Positions 29,482 to 38,670 are shown, counted from the first letter of the stretch. The stretch is 64,000 nt of DNA from Leucobacter edaphi (GCF_016522535.1 NZ_JAEHOI010000002.1:558001-622000), one strand, 5' to 3'. Made by a program: numbers and translations. Notes: generated by a model not told the origin, from the sequence alone.

Positions 29482-30210
29482 ATGAAGGCCAGCCCCCGTC
29501 AGCAGCGACTGCTCCTCGATCTCCAGGACCTCGACACCGGTCTCGCCCGGCTCCGTCGCAAGCGCCAGGGACTTCCCGAGCGCCAGCGCATCGCCGACCT
29601 GGCCGGAGAGGCCGAGAGCGCGAAGCAGCGCTTCATGGAGGCCCAGCGCGAGCTCGACCTGCAGAGCGCCGAGATCGAGCGCATCGAGACCGACGTGAAG
29701 CTCGTGAGCGAGCGTCGCGCGCGCGATGAACAGCTGATCGCGGTGAGCACCTCGCCCAAGGAGGCCCAGGCCCTGCAGAGCGAACTCGACACCCTCGCGC
29801 GCCGCACCGGCGAGCTCGAGGAGAAGGAGCTCGAGGTGATGGAGCTCCAGGAGGCCGCGCAGAAGGTCTTCGCCGAGGCGGAGGCCGCACTCAACGCCGT
29901 CGAGGATCGCCGCTCGGAACTGCGCGCAGCACTCCAGGCCGGCGAGGCCAGGATCGACACGGAGCTGAAGTCGGGCGCTGAGGAGCGCGCCGGCCTCGCG
30001 GCCGAGATCCAGCGCGACGTGCTCGCCGAGTACGAGGATCTGCGCGCCCGCACCGGGATCGGCGCCGCCCGCCTGCGCGGCAACGTCTCGGAGGCGAGCA
30101 ACATGGCGCTCACGCCGGCGGAGCTCAGCACCATCCGGGCGGCGGCTCCCGACGAGCTCGTCTACTGCCCGGGCACCGGGGCGATCCTGGTCCGCGTCGA
30201 CGAGGAATAG
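29482..30210 (+). CDS. coiled-coil protein of the C4-type zinc-ribbon family, zinc ligands lost
   Basis: 242 aa, almost entirely a charged coiled coil (residues about 10-175), with a short C-terminal domain. The family normally ends in a four-Cys zinc ribbon. Here only one Cys remains (YCPGTGAILVR), so zinc binding is doubtful. TAGGCT sits six bases before the ATG and there is no ribosome site, so a leaderless mRNA is likely, partly independent of the upstream Nif3 gene. The RNase P RNA gene follows within 35 bp. Confidence 0.85.
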   Translation: MKASPRQQRLLLDLQDLDTGLARLRRKRQGLPERQRIADLAGEAESAKQRFMEAQRELDLQSAEIERIETDVKLVSERRARDEQLIAVSTSPKEAQALQSELDTLARRTGELEEKELEVMELQEAAQKVFAEAEAALNAVEDRRSELRAALQAGEARIDTELKSGAEERAGLAAEIQRDVLAEYEDLRARTGIGAARLRGNVSEASNMALTPAELSTIRAAAPDELVYCPGTGAILVRVDEE

Positions 30211-30242
30211 CGTTCCGGCCCCGCACCGCTAGAATCGAGGGT

Positions 30243-30620
30243 GGAATGGGTCGGTGAGACGGTCGCGTCGCGCATCGCTTGCGATGTCGCGCCGAGGAAC
30301 GTCCGGGCTCCGCAGGGGAGAACGGTGGCTAACGGCCACCCGGGGCAACCCGCGAGAAAGTGCAACAGAGAGTAGACCGCCAGTCGGGAGTATTTCCGGT
30401 CGGTAAGGCTGAAAGGGTGGTGTAAGAGACCACCGGCGTCCGTGGCGACACGGGCGGCCAGGTAAACCTCGTTCGGAGCAAGGCCAGACAGAGGATGATG
30501 ACGCGCCCCGCCGAGTCCTCGGGTAGGCCGCTAGAGGGTGTCGGCAACGGCATCCCGAGAGAGATGACCGTCGCCCGGGAAACCGGGAGACAGAACCCGG
30601 CGTATGATCCGGCCCATTCC
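30243..30620 (+). ncRNA. rnpB: RNase P RNA, bacterial class A
   Basis: The catalytic RNA of tRNA 5' maturation. Conserved elements in order: P1 5' strand GGAATGGG, GAGGAACGTCCGGGCTCC, ACAGAGAGTAGACCGCC, AAGGGTGGTGTAAGAGACC, CCAGGTAAACC, and 3' GACAGAACCCGGCGTAT before the P1 3' strand CCCATTCC. About 378 nt, normal for Actinobacteria. Ends defined by P1 pairing. Confidence 0.95.
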
Positions 30621-30635
30621 GCCGCTCCCGGTTCC

Positions 30636-30708
30636 GGGCTGCGGGCCGCGCTCGCCGGGCTGCGGGCCGCGGGCCGCGCTCGCCGGGCTGCGGGCCGCGC
30701 TCGCCGGG
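30636..30708 (+). repeat. tandem GC-rich repeat after rnpB
   Basis: Three head-to-tail copies of a 21-bp unit beginning GGGCTGCGGGCCGCGC (30636-30656, 30657-30684, 30685-30705). The middle copy is 28 bp long because a GGGCCGC block is doubled. It lies between rnpB and the convergent map gene, in a 147-bp gap with no gene. Confidence 0.8.
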
Positions 30709-30767
30709 CCTCGACCCCGCTGGGCGCCTCACCCGGCGCCGCCGCCTGCCGCGGCTGCGTGCCGCCC

Positions 30768-31637
30768 TCAGTCGGAGACCGTGAGCAGTTCGAAGCCGTT
30801 CTCCCTGATCACCACGGTGTGCTCGAACTGGGCCGTGAAGCTCTTGTCTCGCGTCGTGACCGTCCAGTCGTCGTCCCACTGATCCCACTCGTGGCCGCCG
30901 AGCGTGAGCATCGGCTCGACCGTGAACACCATACCGGGCACGATCACGTCGCTGTAGCTCGGCGCGGAGTCGTAGTGGGGGATGATGAGACCCGTGTGGA
31001 ACGCCGCGCCAACGCCGTGCCCGGTGAAATCGCGCACGACGCCGTAGCCGAAGCGCTTCGCGTACTGCTCGATGACGCGCCCGATGATGTTCACCTCGCG
31101 CCCCGGCTTCGCGGCCTTGATCCCGCGCATCATCGCCTCGTGGGTGCGCTCGACGAGCAGGTCGACCTCCTCGGAAACCTCGCCGACGCGGAAGGTGCGG
31201 TTCGTGTCCCCGTGGTACCCGTCCAGGTAGGCCGTGATGTCGACGTTGACGATATCGCCCTCGCGGAGCACCGTGTCATCAGGGATTCCGTGACAAATGA
31301 CCTCGTTCACCGAGGTGCACGTCGAGGCGCGGTAGCCGCGGTAGCCGAGCGTTGAGGGGTACGCCCCGGCGCCGATCACGGCCTCGTGCCCGATCCGATC
31401 GAGCTCCGCCGTCGTGACGCCGGGGCGAACGGCCGCCCCGACGGCGTCGAGCGCGCGGGAGGCGATCCGGCCCGAGGTGCGGATCTTCTCGATCTCCTCC
31501 TCGGAGTAGGTGTTGTCGCCCGTGTACTGGGGCGGCGTCTTGAGGCCGACGTAGGGCGGACGCTCGATCTCCTGGGGGACTGCCCGGGGGGCGGGGACGG
31601 TTCCGGGGATGAGATGATTCTGGGCGTCGAAAGGCAT
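30768..31637 (-). CDS. map: methionine aminopeptidase, type I
   Basis: Removes N-terminal methionine from new proteins. 289 aa with an actinobacterial N-terminal extension of about 40 residues. Metal ligands are visible: DITAYLDGYHGD, TGHGVG, VEPM and EHTVV. GGAGGC stands directly before the ATG and TAGACT six bases before it, so the site could serve either as ribosome binding or as the spacer of a leaderless promoter. Divergent from glnA2. Confidence 0.94.
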   Translation of the reverse strand: MPFDAQNHLIPGTVPAPRAVPQEIERPPYVGLKTPPQYTGDNTYSEEEIEKIRTSGRIASRALDAVGAAVRPGVTTAELDRIGHEAVIGAGAYPSTLGYRGYRASTCTSVNEVICHGIPDDTVLREGDIVNVDITAYLDGYHGDTNRTFRVGEVSEEVDLLVERTHEAMMRGIKAAKPGREVNIIGRVIEQYAKRFGYGVVRDFTGHGVGAAFHTGLIIPHYDSAPSYSDVIVPGMVFTVEPMLTLGGHEWDQWDDDWTVTTRDKSFTAQFEHTVVIRENGFELLTVSD

Positions 31638-31658
31638 GCCTCCAGTCTACGAGCCGAC

Positions 31659-31674
31659 GTAACACGACTGTCAC
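31659..31674. promoter_or_regulatory. GlnR-like half-site pair upstream of glnA2
   Basis: GTAAC-ACGACT-GTCAC fits the GlnR pattern GTnAC-n6-GTnAC/GAAAC with 11-bp periodicity. It sits 75 bp before glnA2 and 22 bp before map, about 10 bp upstream of a possible -10 (TAGTCT, 31685-31690). Confidence 0.45.
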
Positions 31675-31748
31675 AGGCGACCGATAGTCTGAACGGGCCG
31701 GGCTTCACCGCCCGGCCAGCCCTCGGCAACCGACGAACGGAGGCATCC

Positions 31749-33086
31749 GTGAGCAAGCAGCGTGACTTCGTACTGCGCACGATCGAGGAGCGGGGCGTCA
31801 GGTTCGTCCGGCTCTGGTTCAGCGACGTGTCAGGGACGCTCAAATCGGTGGCGCTCGCGCCCGCAGAGGTGGAGGGCGCCTTCACCGAGGGCATCGGCTT
31901 CGACGGTTCCGCCATCGAGGGGCTCACGCGCGCCTACGAGTCCGATCTCCTGGCCATCCCGGATCCGTCGACCTTCCAGCTGCTGCCATGGCGCAGCATC
32001 CAGGCGCCAACGGCGCGCATGTTCTGCGATATTCAGCAGCCGAACGGCGAGCCGGCGGTCGCGGACCCGCGCAACGTGCTGAAGCGCGCCCTCGCGAGCG
32101 CCGCTGATCAGGGTTTCACCTTCTACACCCACCCCGAGATCGAGTTCTACCTGCTGAAGTCCAAGGAGTTCGGGCCGGAAGGGCCGGTTCCCGTTGACCG
32201 CGCCGGCTACTTCGACAACGTGCCCGGCGGGACCGCACACGACTTCCGGCGCGAGAGTGTTTCGATGCTCGAGGACCTGGGCATCTCGGTCGAGTTCAGC
32301 CACCACGAGGCCGGCCCCGGGCAGAACGAGATCGACCTGCGCTACGCCGACGCGCTCACCACGGCGGACAACCTCATGACGTTCCGCACGGTCGTCAAGG
32401 AGGTCGCGATCTCGCAGGGCGTCCACGCCACCTTCATGCCGAAGCCGCTCGCCGGCCAGCCCGGCTCTGGCATGCACACCCACCTCTCCCTCTTCGAGGG
32501 GGATTCGAACGCGTTCTACGATCCGGGCGCCCGCTACCAGATGTCGCAGACGGGCCGGCGCTTCGTCGCCGGGCTCCTGCGCCACGCGCCCGAGATCACC
32601 GCGGTCACCAACCAGTACATCAACTCGTACAAGCGCATCTGGGGCGGGGACGAGGCGCCGTCCTTCGTGAGCTGGGGCCACAACAACCGCTCCGCGCTCG
32701 TGCGCGTGCCCATGTACAAGCCGGGCAAGGGCGGTGCGGCGCGGGTGGAGTACCGCGGGCTCGACAGCGCCGCCAACCCCTACCTCGCGTACTCCGTTCT
32801 GCTTGCGGCTGGGCTCAAGGGCATCCGCGAGGAGTACGAGCTGCCGCCCGAGGCGGAGAACAATGTGTGGGCGCTCAGCGACGGCGAGCGGCGCGCGATG
32901 GGATTCGATCCTCTGCCCGCGAGCCTCGATCACGCACTCGCGGTCATGGAGCGCTCGGAGCTCGTCGCCGAAACGCTGGGGGAGCAGGTGTTCGCCTACT
33001 TCCTGCGCGACAAGCGACGCGAGGTCGCCGCCTACCACTCGCAGGTCACGCCGTACGAGCTCAGCTCGATGCTCGACACGATCTAG
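31749..33086 (+). CDS. glnA2: glutamine synthetase-family protein GlnA2 (type I, non-adenylylated form)
   Basis: ATP-dependent ligase of the GSI family. 445 aa, the length of mycobacterial GlnA2. The N-terminal beta-grasp domain carries FDGSAIEG and the catalytic domain has PEIEFYLL, HHEAGPGQNEIDLRY and GSGMHTHLSLF. The adenylylation tyrosine loop (DLYELP in glnA1 below) is absent: the region reads NNVWALSDGERR. GTG with GGAGG six bases upstream. It precedes glnE by six bases. Paralogues of this type may ligate other amines such as polyamines, but I cannot decide that here. Confidence 0.92.
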   Translation: MSKQRDFVLRTIEERGVRFVRLWFSDVSGTLKSVALAPAEVEGAFTEGIGFDGSAIEGLTRAYESDLLAIPDPSTFQLLPWRSIQAPTARMFCDIQQPNGEPAVADPRNVLKRALASAADQGFTFYTHPEIEFYLLKSKEFGPEGPVPVDRAGYFDNVPGGTAHDFRRESVSMLEDLGISVEFSHHEAGPGQNEIDLRYADALTTADNLMTFRTVVKEVAISQGVHATFMPKPLAGQPGSGMHTHLSLFEGDSNAFYDPGARYQMSQTGRRFVAGLLRHAPEITAVTNQYINSYKRIWGGDEAPSFVSWGHNNRSALVRVPMYKPGKGGAARVEYRGLDSAANPYLAYSVLLAAGLKGIREEYELPPEAENNVWALSDGERRAMGFDPLPASLDHALAVMERSELVAETLGEQVFAYFLRDKRREVAAYHSQVTPYELSSMLDTI

Positions 33087-33092
33087 ACCATC

Positions 33093-36000
33093 GTGCCTGA
33101 CCTCACTCCCACCCAGGCGCTGCGACTTGCGGAGCTCGCGCGCTCGGGGTTCCAGGACCTGGGCGACGCGCGCACCGAACTCACCGAGCTCGCCGGCCGC
33201 ATCGGGATCACCCCGAGCACCCTGCTGCTCGCCTTCGGCCGGGCGGCGGATCCGGACGCCGCGGTGCTGAGGATCCGTTTCATCGAGGAGCGCTGCCCCG
33301 GCCTGCTGGAGCGGCTCTCGGCCGAGGAGTGGGTGCGGCTGTGCCGGCTGCTCGGGGCGTCGCCAGCGCTCGGCGACTTCTTCGCGAGGCACCCCGGACG
33401 CCTGGAGGAGATCCTGCGCGACGGCGGCCGTCTCGTCGATGCGGAGACGGCGCACCGGGAGCTCGCCGCGGCGATCCGCGCCGGATCGCGCGCGAGCGGG
33501 GGAGCGTCGAGCCCGTCGTCCGCGGCCGGCGAGATCCTCATCGGGGATACCGGCTGGAATGCGCTCCGCGTGCGGTATCGCGAGCTGCTCGCGGAGGTCG
33601 CCCTCCATGATCTCGAGCGCGGGGCGAACGGCGAGGCGGTTGCCGCGTTCGAGGGCGTCGCGAACTCGCTGTCGAGCCTCGCCGACGCCGCCATCGAGGC
33701 CTCGCTCGAGGTGTCCCGCGCCACGATCGCGAGCGGCACGTCCGGCCCTCCGGTGAGCCCTGAACGACTCGCCGCCACGCGACTCGCCGTCGTCGCGATG
33801 GGCAAGTGCGGGGCCCAGGAGCTCAACGTGGTCTCGGACGTGGACGTCGTGTTCATCGCCGAGAGCACGGACCAGGAGGTGCTCGACGGAGACGCCCTGA
33901 TCCGGATCGCCACGCGCCTCGCGAGCGACACGATGCGCGGGATCCACGATCCGCTCATCGAGCCGCCGCTCTGGCAGCTCGACGCGAACCTCCGGCCCGA
34001 GGGCCGCCACGGCCCGCTCGTGCGCACGCTCGGCTCGATGCTCAACTACTACGACCGCTGGGCCAAGGGGTGGGAGTTCCAGGCGCTGCTCAAGGCGCGC
34101 CCACAGGCCGGCGATCTGGATCTCGGCGCGGAGTTCGTCGCCCGCACGCGCGACGCCGTCTGGACGTCCTCCTCGCGCGCCGACTTCGTGGGCTCCGTGC
34201 AGCGCATGCGCGAGCGCGTGACCGAGCACATCGACGACGGCGAGCTGGAGACCCAGCTCAAGCTCGGCCCGGGCGGCCTCCGTGACATCGAGTTCAGCGT
34301 GCAGCTGCTCCAGCTCGTGCACGGCCAGTACGACGAGCGCCTGCACCTCCGTGGCACCCTGCCCGCCCTCCGCGCGCTCGTTGACGGCGGCTACGTGGCC
34401 CGCAGCGACGGCGAACGGCTCGCGGAGCACTACGGCTTCCTTCGGGTGCTCGAGCACCGCCTGCAGCTCCGAGAGCTGCGTCGAACGGCGATCATGCCCA
34501 CCGATGAAGAGGGTCTCCGCGTGCTCTCGCGCGCAAGCGGGCTCGCCGCCACCGGACCCGAGCTGCGCCAGAAGTGGGAGCGCGTGAAGCGGGAGGTCCG
34601 CGAACTCCACCTGAAGATCTTCTACGCGCCGCTCCTGAGCGCCGTGGCCGCCCTGCCCGAGGAGGAGCTGGTACTCGGCAGCGACGAGGCGCGCGCCCGG
34701 CTCACGAGCATCGGCTTCCGAGACCCTGACGGGGCGATGCGGCACCTCGCCTCGCTCACGAAGGGCACCTCGCGCCGCGCGCGGATCCACCGGAACCTCA
34801 TGCCGGTGCTCCTGCGCTGGCTCGCCGACGGCACGGACCCCGACTACGGTCTGCTCGCCTTCCGCCGCGTCAGCGAGGCGAACAAGGAAACTCCCTGGTA
34901 TCTGCGACTCCTGCGCGACGGCACGGAAGCGGCCGAGCGCCTCACCCGGGTGCTGTCCTGCTCCCGCTTCACGGCTGAGCTCCTCGAATCGATTCCGGAA
35001 GCGGTCGCCTGGCTCGAGCGCGACGACCGGCTGCAGCCGATCCCGCTCCCGCAGCTATTCGAGGAGATGCGCGCGCTGGCGTCCCGCCGCGACACCGCGG
35101 AGGCCGCCGCCACGGCGCTGCGCGCGGTGCACCGGCGCGAGATCCTCCGCCTCGCCATGGGCAGGGTCGTTGGCGTGATCGGTGAGGCCGACGTCGCCCG
35201 CGGGCTCGACGCCGCCCACACGGCCCTCCTCGACGCGCTGCTCTCCGCGATTCGCGCCGCGGTGCCGGAGGGCGACGACGCCCGGGAGCTCGAACTCGCC
35301 CTGATCGGCATGGGCCGCTATGGCGGTGGCGAGCTCGGATTCGCCTCCGACCTCGATCTGCTCGCCGTCTTCCGCGCCCCCTCCGGCATCGCCCCCGATC
35401 GCGCCTCTCGCGCGGCGGGGCGCCTGATCGGGGAGTTGCGCAGGCTCGTCTCGGATCCCCGGTTCCCGGTCGATCTCGACTTCGATCTGCGCCCCGAGGG
35501 CAAGAACGGTCCGATCGTCCGCAGTCTCGATGCCTACCGCGCCTACTACGAGCGCTGGTCGGTGACCTGGGAGGCGCAGGCGCTGCTGCGCGCCCGACCC
35601 ATCGCTGGCGACGAAACGCTCGGGGCCGACTTCACGGCCCTCGCCGACGAGATCCGCTACCCGGCGTCCTTCGGCGAAACCCAGATCCGCGAGGTCCGCC
35701 GCATCAAGGCTCGCGTTGAGTCGGAGCGGCTGCCGCGCGGGGCCGATCCGGCACGGCACCTCAAGCTCGGCCCCGGGGGACTGAGCGACGTCGAGTGGCT
35801 CGTCCAGCTCCTGCAGCTCACCGAGGGAGGCGAGCACCCGGAGCTGCGCACGGTCTCGACGCTCGGCGCGTTGACCGCCGCGACGGAGCTCGGGCTGCTC
35901 ACCCCCGAGGAGTGCGAGCAACTGGGGGAGTCGTGGCGCTTCGCGAGCGAGGTGCGCTCCGCGCTCAAGCTCTGGTCCGGGCGATCCTCCGACTCGCTGC

Positions 36001-36167
36001 CGATCGACCGCAGCGAGCTCGCCGGGGTCGCGGGCGTGCTCGGAATGCCGAACGGCACCACCTCGGAGTTGGAGGAGCGCTGGCTCGGTGCGTCGCGTCG
36101 CGCTCGCGCGGTGTTTGAACGGCGATTCTTCGGGTACGAGCCCGACGAACACTACCCCCATCCCTGA
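33093..36167 (+). CDS. glnE: bifunctional glutamine-synthetase adenylyltransferase/deadenylylase
   Basis: Controls GlnA1 activity by adding or removing AMP. 1024 aa with two nucleotidyltransferase domains. The N-terminal one carries MGKCGAQELNVVSDVDVVF (about residue 237), the C-terminal one MGRYGGGELGFASDLDLLA (about residue 739); helical GlnE/PII-UTase segments follow each. The N-terminal copy has GAQEL instead of the common GGREL. GTG start six bases after glnA2, so the two are one operon. The substrate tyrosine is present in GlnA1 on the opposite strand. Confidence 0.95.
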   Translation: MPDLTPTQALRLAELARSGFQDLGDARTELTELAGRIGITPSTLLLAFGRAADPDAAVLRIRFIEERCPGLLERLSAEEWVRLCRLLGASPALGDFFARHPGRLEEILRDGGRLVDAETAHRELAAAIRAGSRASGGASSPSSAAGEILIGDTGWNALRVRYRELLAEVALHDLERGANGEAVAAFEGVANSLSSLADAAIEASLEVSRATIASGTSGPPVSPERLAATRLAVVAMGKCGAQELNVVSDVDVVFIAESTDQEVLDGDALIRIATRLASDTMRGIHDPLIEPPLWQLDANLRPEGRHGPLVRTLGSMLNYYDRWAKGWEFQALLKARPQAGDLDLGAEFVARTRDAVWTSSSRADFVGSVQRMRERVTEHIDDGELETQLKLGPGGLRDIEFSVQLLQLVHGQYDERLHLRGTLPALRALVDGGYVARSDGERLAEHYGFLRVLEHRLQLRELRRTAIMPTDEEGLRVLSRASGLAATGPELRQKWERVKREVRELHLKIFYAPLLSAVAALPEEELVLGSDEARARLTSIGFRDPDGAMRHLASLTKGTSRRARIHRNLMPVLLRWLADGTDPDYGLLAFRRVSEANKETPWYLRLLRDGTEAAERLTRVLSCSRFTAELLESIPEAVAWLERDDRLQPIPLPQLFEEMRALASRRDTAEAAATALRAVHRREILRLAMGRVVGVIGEADVARGLDAAHTALLDALLSAIRAAVPEGDDARELELALIGMGRYGGGELGFASDLDLLAVFRAPSGIAPDRASRAAGRLIGELRRLVSDPRFPVDLDFDLRPEGKNGPIVRSLDAYRAYYERWSVTWEAQALLRARPIAGDETLGADFTALADEIRYPASFGETQIREVRRIKARVESERLPRGADPARHLKLGPGGLSDVEWLVQLLQLTEGGEHPELRTVSTLGALTAATELGLLTPEECEQLGESWRFASEVRSALKLWSGRSSDSLPIDRSELAGVAGVLGMPNGTTSELEERWLGASRRARAVFERRFFGYEPDEHYPHP

Positions 36168-36244
36168 GAGTGCGGCCGCGGTGGCCCCTGGGGACCGCCG
36201 GGGAATATTCAGCGTACGTTCACCAAATTCACCTTCCGCTCACC

Positions 36245-36262
36245 GTTACCAAAGCGTAATCT
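36245..36262 (+). promoter_or_regulatory. promoter and GlnR-like pair before the microprotein gene
   Basis: TAATCT (36257-36262) lies six bases before the ATG at 36269, as in leaderless promoters. GTTAC-CAAAGC-GTAAT (36245-36260), a GlnR-type pair, overlaps that -10, so bound regulator would repress. No good -35 is visible. Confidence 0.4.
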
Positions 36263-36268
36263 TTTGGC

Positions 36269-36346
36269 ATGCCCACACTCAATGAGTTCCTCGAGGCCCT
36301 CCTCGCAGAGGACGGAGCCGAGATCGAGGAAGATCCCGTTTCCTAG
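36269..36346 (+). CDS. 25-residue acidic microprotein, leaderless
   Basis: Short ORF from ATG 36269 to TAG. The peptide begins MPTLNEFLEALLAEDG and ends EDPVS. It has eight Asp/Glu and no Lys or Arg. Residues 4-13 would form an amphipathic helix (LNEFLEALLA). There is no ribosome site, but a TAATCT -10 box is six bases upstream, and a 13-bp hairpin terminator follows 32 bp after the stop. It therefore looks like a complete monocistronic unit. I recognise no family; it lacks the C-terminal Gly-Gly of Pup. It lies between glnE and glnA1, so a role in nitrogen control is possible but unproven. The transcript could instead be a small RNA. Confidence 0.55.
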   Translation: MPTLNEFLEALLAEDGAEIEEDPVS

Positions 36347-36378
36347 CCCACCTCGCGCGGCCCGCCGCGCCAGAACGT

Positions 36379-36411
36379 GTGAAGCCCCCGGCCTGAATCC
36401 GGGGGCTTCAC
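36379..36411 (+). terminator. strong terminator after the microprotein gene
   Basis: Perfect 13-bp stem GTGAAGCCCCCGG/CCGGGGGCTTCAC with a 7-base loop. It closes the glnE-side or microprotein transcript. I see no gene from here to the second hairpin at 36588. Confidence 0.8.
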
Positions 36412-36587
36412 GCGTTCGGAGCAATCTCAGTTGGATTGTCAGCACCCATCACACACGACCGCGTATTACGCACGGGGAAAGGCCTCCGCACGCGCGAGGG
36501 TCAATGAACGGCCACACTGCCCAGATCCACTCCGGGACACTCACCCCTGTGGGAGGAGAAGCGCGAGAGCATCGGCCTCGAAAAACA

Positions 36588-36629
36588 GAGATCACCCCTC
36601 ACAATCCAGAGATTGCAAGGGGTGATCTC
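36588..36629 (-). terminator. terminator of glnA1
   Basis: Perfect 12-bp stem GAGATCACCCCT/AGGGGTGATCTC topped by an inner CAATC/GATTG stem. On the minus strand it is followed by TGTTTTT, a classical intrinsic terminator for glnA1. Confidence 0.9.
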
Positions 36630-36681
36630 AGCGGGCTCCGCGTAACGGTTCGCGACGCGGTGCGTCTCGAAGACCGATCCG

Positions 36682-38106
36682 CTACACGCCGTAGTACAGC
36701 TCGAACTCGTACGGGTGCGGCCGCAACGCCATCTGGGCGATCTCGGACTCGCGCTTCAGCTCGAGCCAGGTCTGGATGAGCTCCTCCGTGAACACGCCGC
36801 CCTCAAGGAGGAACTGGTGGTCCGCCTCGAGCGCCGCGAGGGCCTCTTCGAGCGATCCGGGCACCTGGGGGATGTTCTTCGCCTCCTCGGGGGGAAGCTC
36901 GTAGAGGTCCTTGTCGATGGGCTCCATCGGCTCGATCCGGTTGCGGATGCCGTCGATTCCGGCCATCAGCTGCGCTGCGAACGCGAGGTACGGGTTGCCC
37001 GAGGCGTCCGGCGCGCGGAACTCGATGCGCTTCGCCTTCGGGTTCGAGCCGGTGAGCGGGATGCGCACGGCCGCCGAACGGTTGCCCGCCGAGTAGGCGA
37101 GGTTGACGGGGGCCTCGTAGCCCTTGACGAGGCGGCGGTAGCTGTTGATCGTCGGGTTGGTGAACGCGAGCAGCGCGGGGGCGTGGTGCAGGATGCCGCC
37201 GATGTACCAGCGCGCGATGTCCGAGAGGCCGGCGTAGCCGTTCTCGTCGTAGAAGAGCGGCTCGCCGCCCTGCCACAGCGACATGTGCGTGTGCATGCCG
37301 GAGCCGTTGTCGCCGTAGACGGGCTTGGGCATGAACGTTGCCGTCTTGCCCCACAGCTCAGCCGTGTTCTTCACGATGTACTTGAACTTGAGCACGTCGT
37401 CCGCCGCGCGAACCATGGTGTCGAAACGGTAGTTGATCTCCGCCTGGCCCGGTGCGCCGACCTCGTGGTGCGCGCGCTCGAGCTGCAGGCCGGCCTCGAT
37501 GAGGCGCAGCGAGATGTCGTCGCGCAGGTCAGCCTGCTTGTCGACGGGGGAGACGGGGAAGTAGCCGCCCTTCTCGGCGGTCTGGTTGCCGAGGTTGCCG
37601 CCCTCGATCTTGCGGCCGGAGTTCCAGTGCGCCTCTTCGGAGTCGATCTCGTAGAAGGTCCGCTGCGGCGAGTTCTCGTAGCGCACCGAGTCGAGAATGT
37701 AGAACTCGGCTTCGGGGGCGAAGAACGCGGTGTCTGCGATTCCGGTGGAGGCGAGGTACTGCTCCGCCTTCTTCGCGACCTGACGAGGATCCTTGGAGTA
37801 GATCTCGCCCGTGCGGGGGTTGAAGATGTCGCAGATGACGATCAGGGTGCGCTCGGCGCGGAACTGGTCGATGTACGCCGTCGTCACATCGGGGATCAGC
37901 TGCATGTCGGACTCGGCGATGCCGGCGAAGCCGCGGATCGAAGATCCGTCGAACATCTGGCCGACTTCGAAGAAGTCCTCATCGGCCATCGACGCGGGGA
38001 TGTTGAAGTGCTGCTGCACCCCCGGCATGTCCGTGAAGCGGATGTCGACGAATTTGACGTCGGTTTCCGCAATGAAATCGATGACTTCCTGGGGGGTGGT
38101 GAACAT
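36682..38106 (-). CDS. glnA: glutamine synthetase type I (beta), adenylylatable
   Basis: Main ammonia-assimilating enzyme: glutamate, ammonia and ATP to glutamine. 474 aa, dodecameric GSI-beta. Motifs: [42 protein letters not shown], and the adenylylation loop DLYELPPEE (Tyr about residue 401), target of GlnE encoded just downstream. ATG with GAGGAG upstream. Own promoter and terminator, opposite in direction to glnA2-glnE. Confidence 0.96.
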   Translation of the reverse strand: MFTTPQEVIDFIAETDVKFVDIRFTDMPGVQQHFNIPASMADEDFFEVGQMFDGSSIRGFAGIAESDMQLIPDVTTAYIDQFRAERTLIVICDIFNPRTGEIYSKDPRQVAKKAEQYLASTGIADTAFFAPEAEFYILDSVRYENSPQRTFYEIDSEEAHWNSGRKIEGGNLGNQTAEKGGYFPVSPVDKQADLRDDISLRLIEAGLQLERAHHEVGAPGQAEINYRFDTMVRAADDVLKFKYIVKNTAELWGKTATFMPKPVYGDNGSGMHTHMSLWQGGEPLFYDENGYAGLSDIARWYIGGILHHAPALLAFTNPTINSYRRLVKGYEAPVNLAYSAGNRSAAVRIPLTGSNPKAKRIEFRAPDASGNPYLAFAAQLMAGIDGIRNRIEPMEPIDKDLYELPPEEAKNIPQVPGSLEEALAALEADHQFLLEGGVFTEELIQTWLELKRESEIAQMALRPHPYEFELYYGV

Positions 38107-38193
38107 TCTGCTCCTCGTTGCTGATGCGCCTCACGGCTGCGTTCGCTTCGTTCCAACACTACGCGAACGGCATTTCGATTTTGTGAGACTGAT

Positions 38194-38209
38194 GTTTCCA
38201 GGGTGTTTC
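38194..38209 (-). promoter_or_regulatory. GlnR-like half-site pair upstream of glnA1
   Basis: On the minus strand the site reads GAAAC-ACCCTG-GAAAC, two GlnR-type b-sites spaced by six. It is about 45 bp upstream of a possible start set by TAGTGT (38156-38161), an activator-like position. Confidence 0.45.
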
Positions 38210-38238
38210 GTGCGCCGGAAAAAACGCCGCGTCCTCGC

Positions 38239-38667
38239 TCAAGCCCGGATCAGGACCGTCCCCGCAATCTTGTCGTGGAAGCCGCGCTGATCCGAGTCCC
38301 ACACGAGAACGGGGATCACCAGGCAGAGCAGGAGGGTGCGCACCACGGGGCGCCACATGCCGACCCAACCGCCCGCGATCGGAACGACGCGCAGGCCCAG
38401 AATACGGTGGCCGATCGAGCCGCCGATCGTGGGGATGAAGATGATCTGCAGGATCGCGAAGATCGCGATGTTCCAGAGTTCGGGGTGCGGACCGCCGATG
38501 AGGAAGTACGCGGGCAGCGCGGCGAGCCACCAGTCGATGAAGATCGCGGCGAAGCGACGCCCGATCCTGGCGACCGATCCCGGTCCTTCTTCTGGCAGGC
38601 CGAGACGCTCCCCGGGCCATTTGCTCGGCGCGAGTTCCCCGAAGTTTTTCGGAGCCTGGGTCGCCAT
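38239..38667 (-). CDS. RDD-family membrane protein
   Basis: 142 aa with the RDD signature (RIGRRFAAIFIDWW) before two to three hydrophobic segments and the conserved GHRILGLRVV. Function unknown; RDD proteins are small multi-pass membrane proteins. It starts three bases after the DUF4191 gene ends and precedes glnA, an order shared with many Actinobacteria. Confidence 0.88.
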   Translation of the reverse strand: MATQAPKNFGELAPSKWPGERLGLPEEGPGSVARIGRRFAAIFIDWWLAALPAYFLIGGPHPELWNIAIFAILQIIFIPTIGGSIGHRILGLRVVPIAGGWVGMWRPVVRTLLLCLVIPVLVWDSDQRGFHDKIAGTVLIRA

Positions 38668-38670
38668 GGA

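Noticed and set aside
36269-36346. Microprotein as prokaryotic ubiquitin-like protein Pup
   Set aside because: Too short, and it lacks the C-terminal Gly-Gly-Gln/Glu; the nearby PAC2 gene is 7 kb away.
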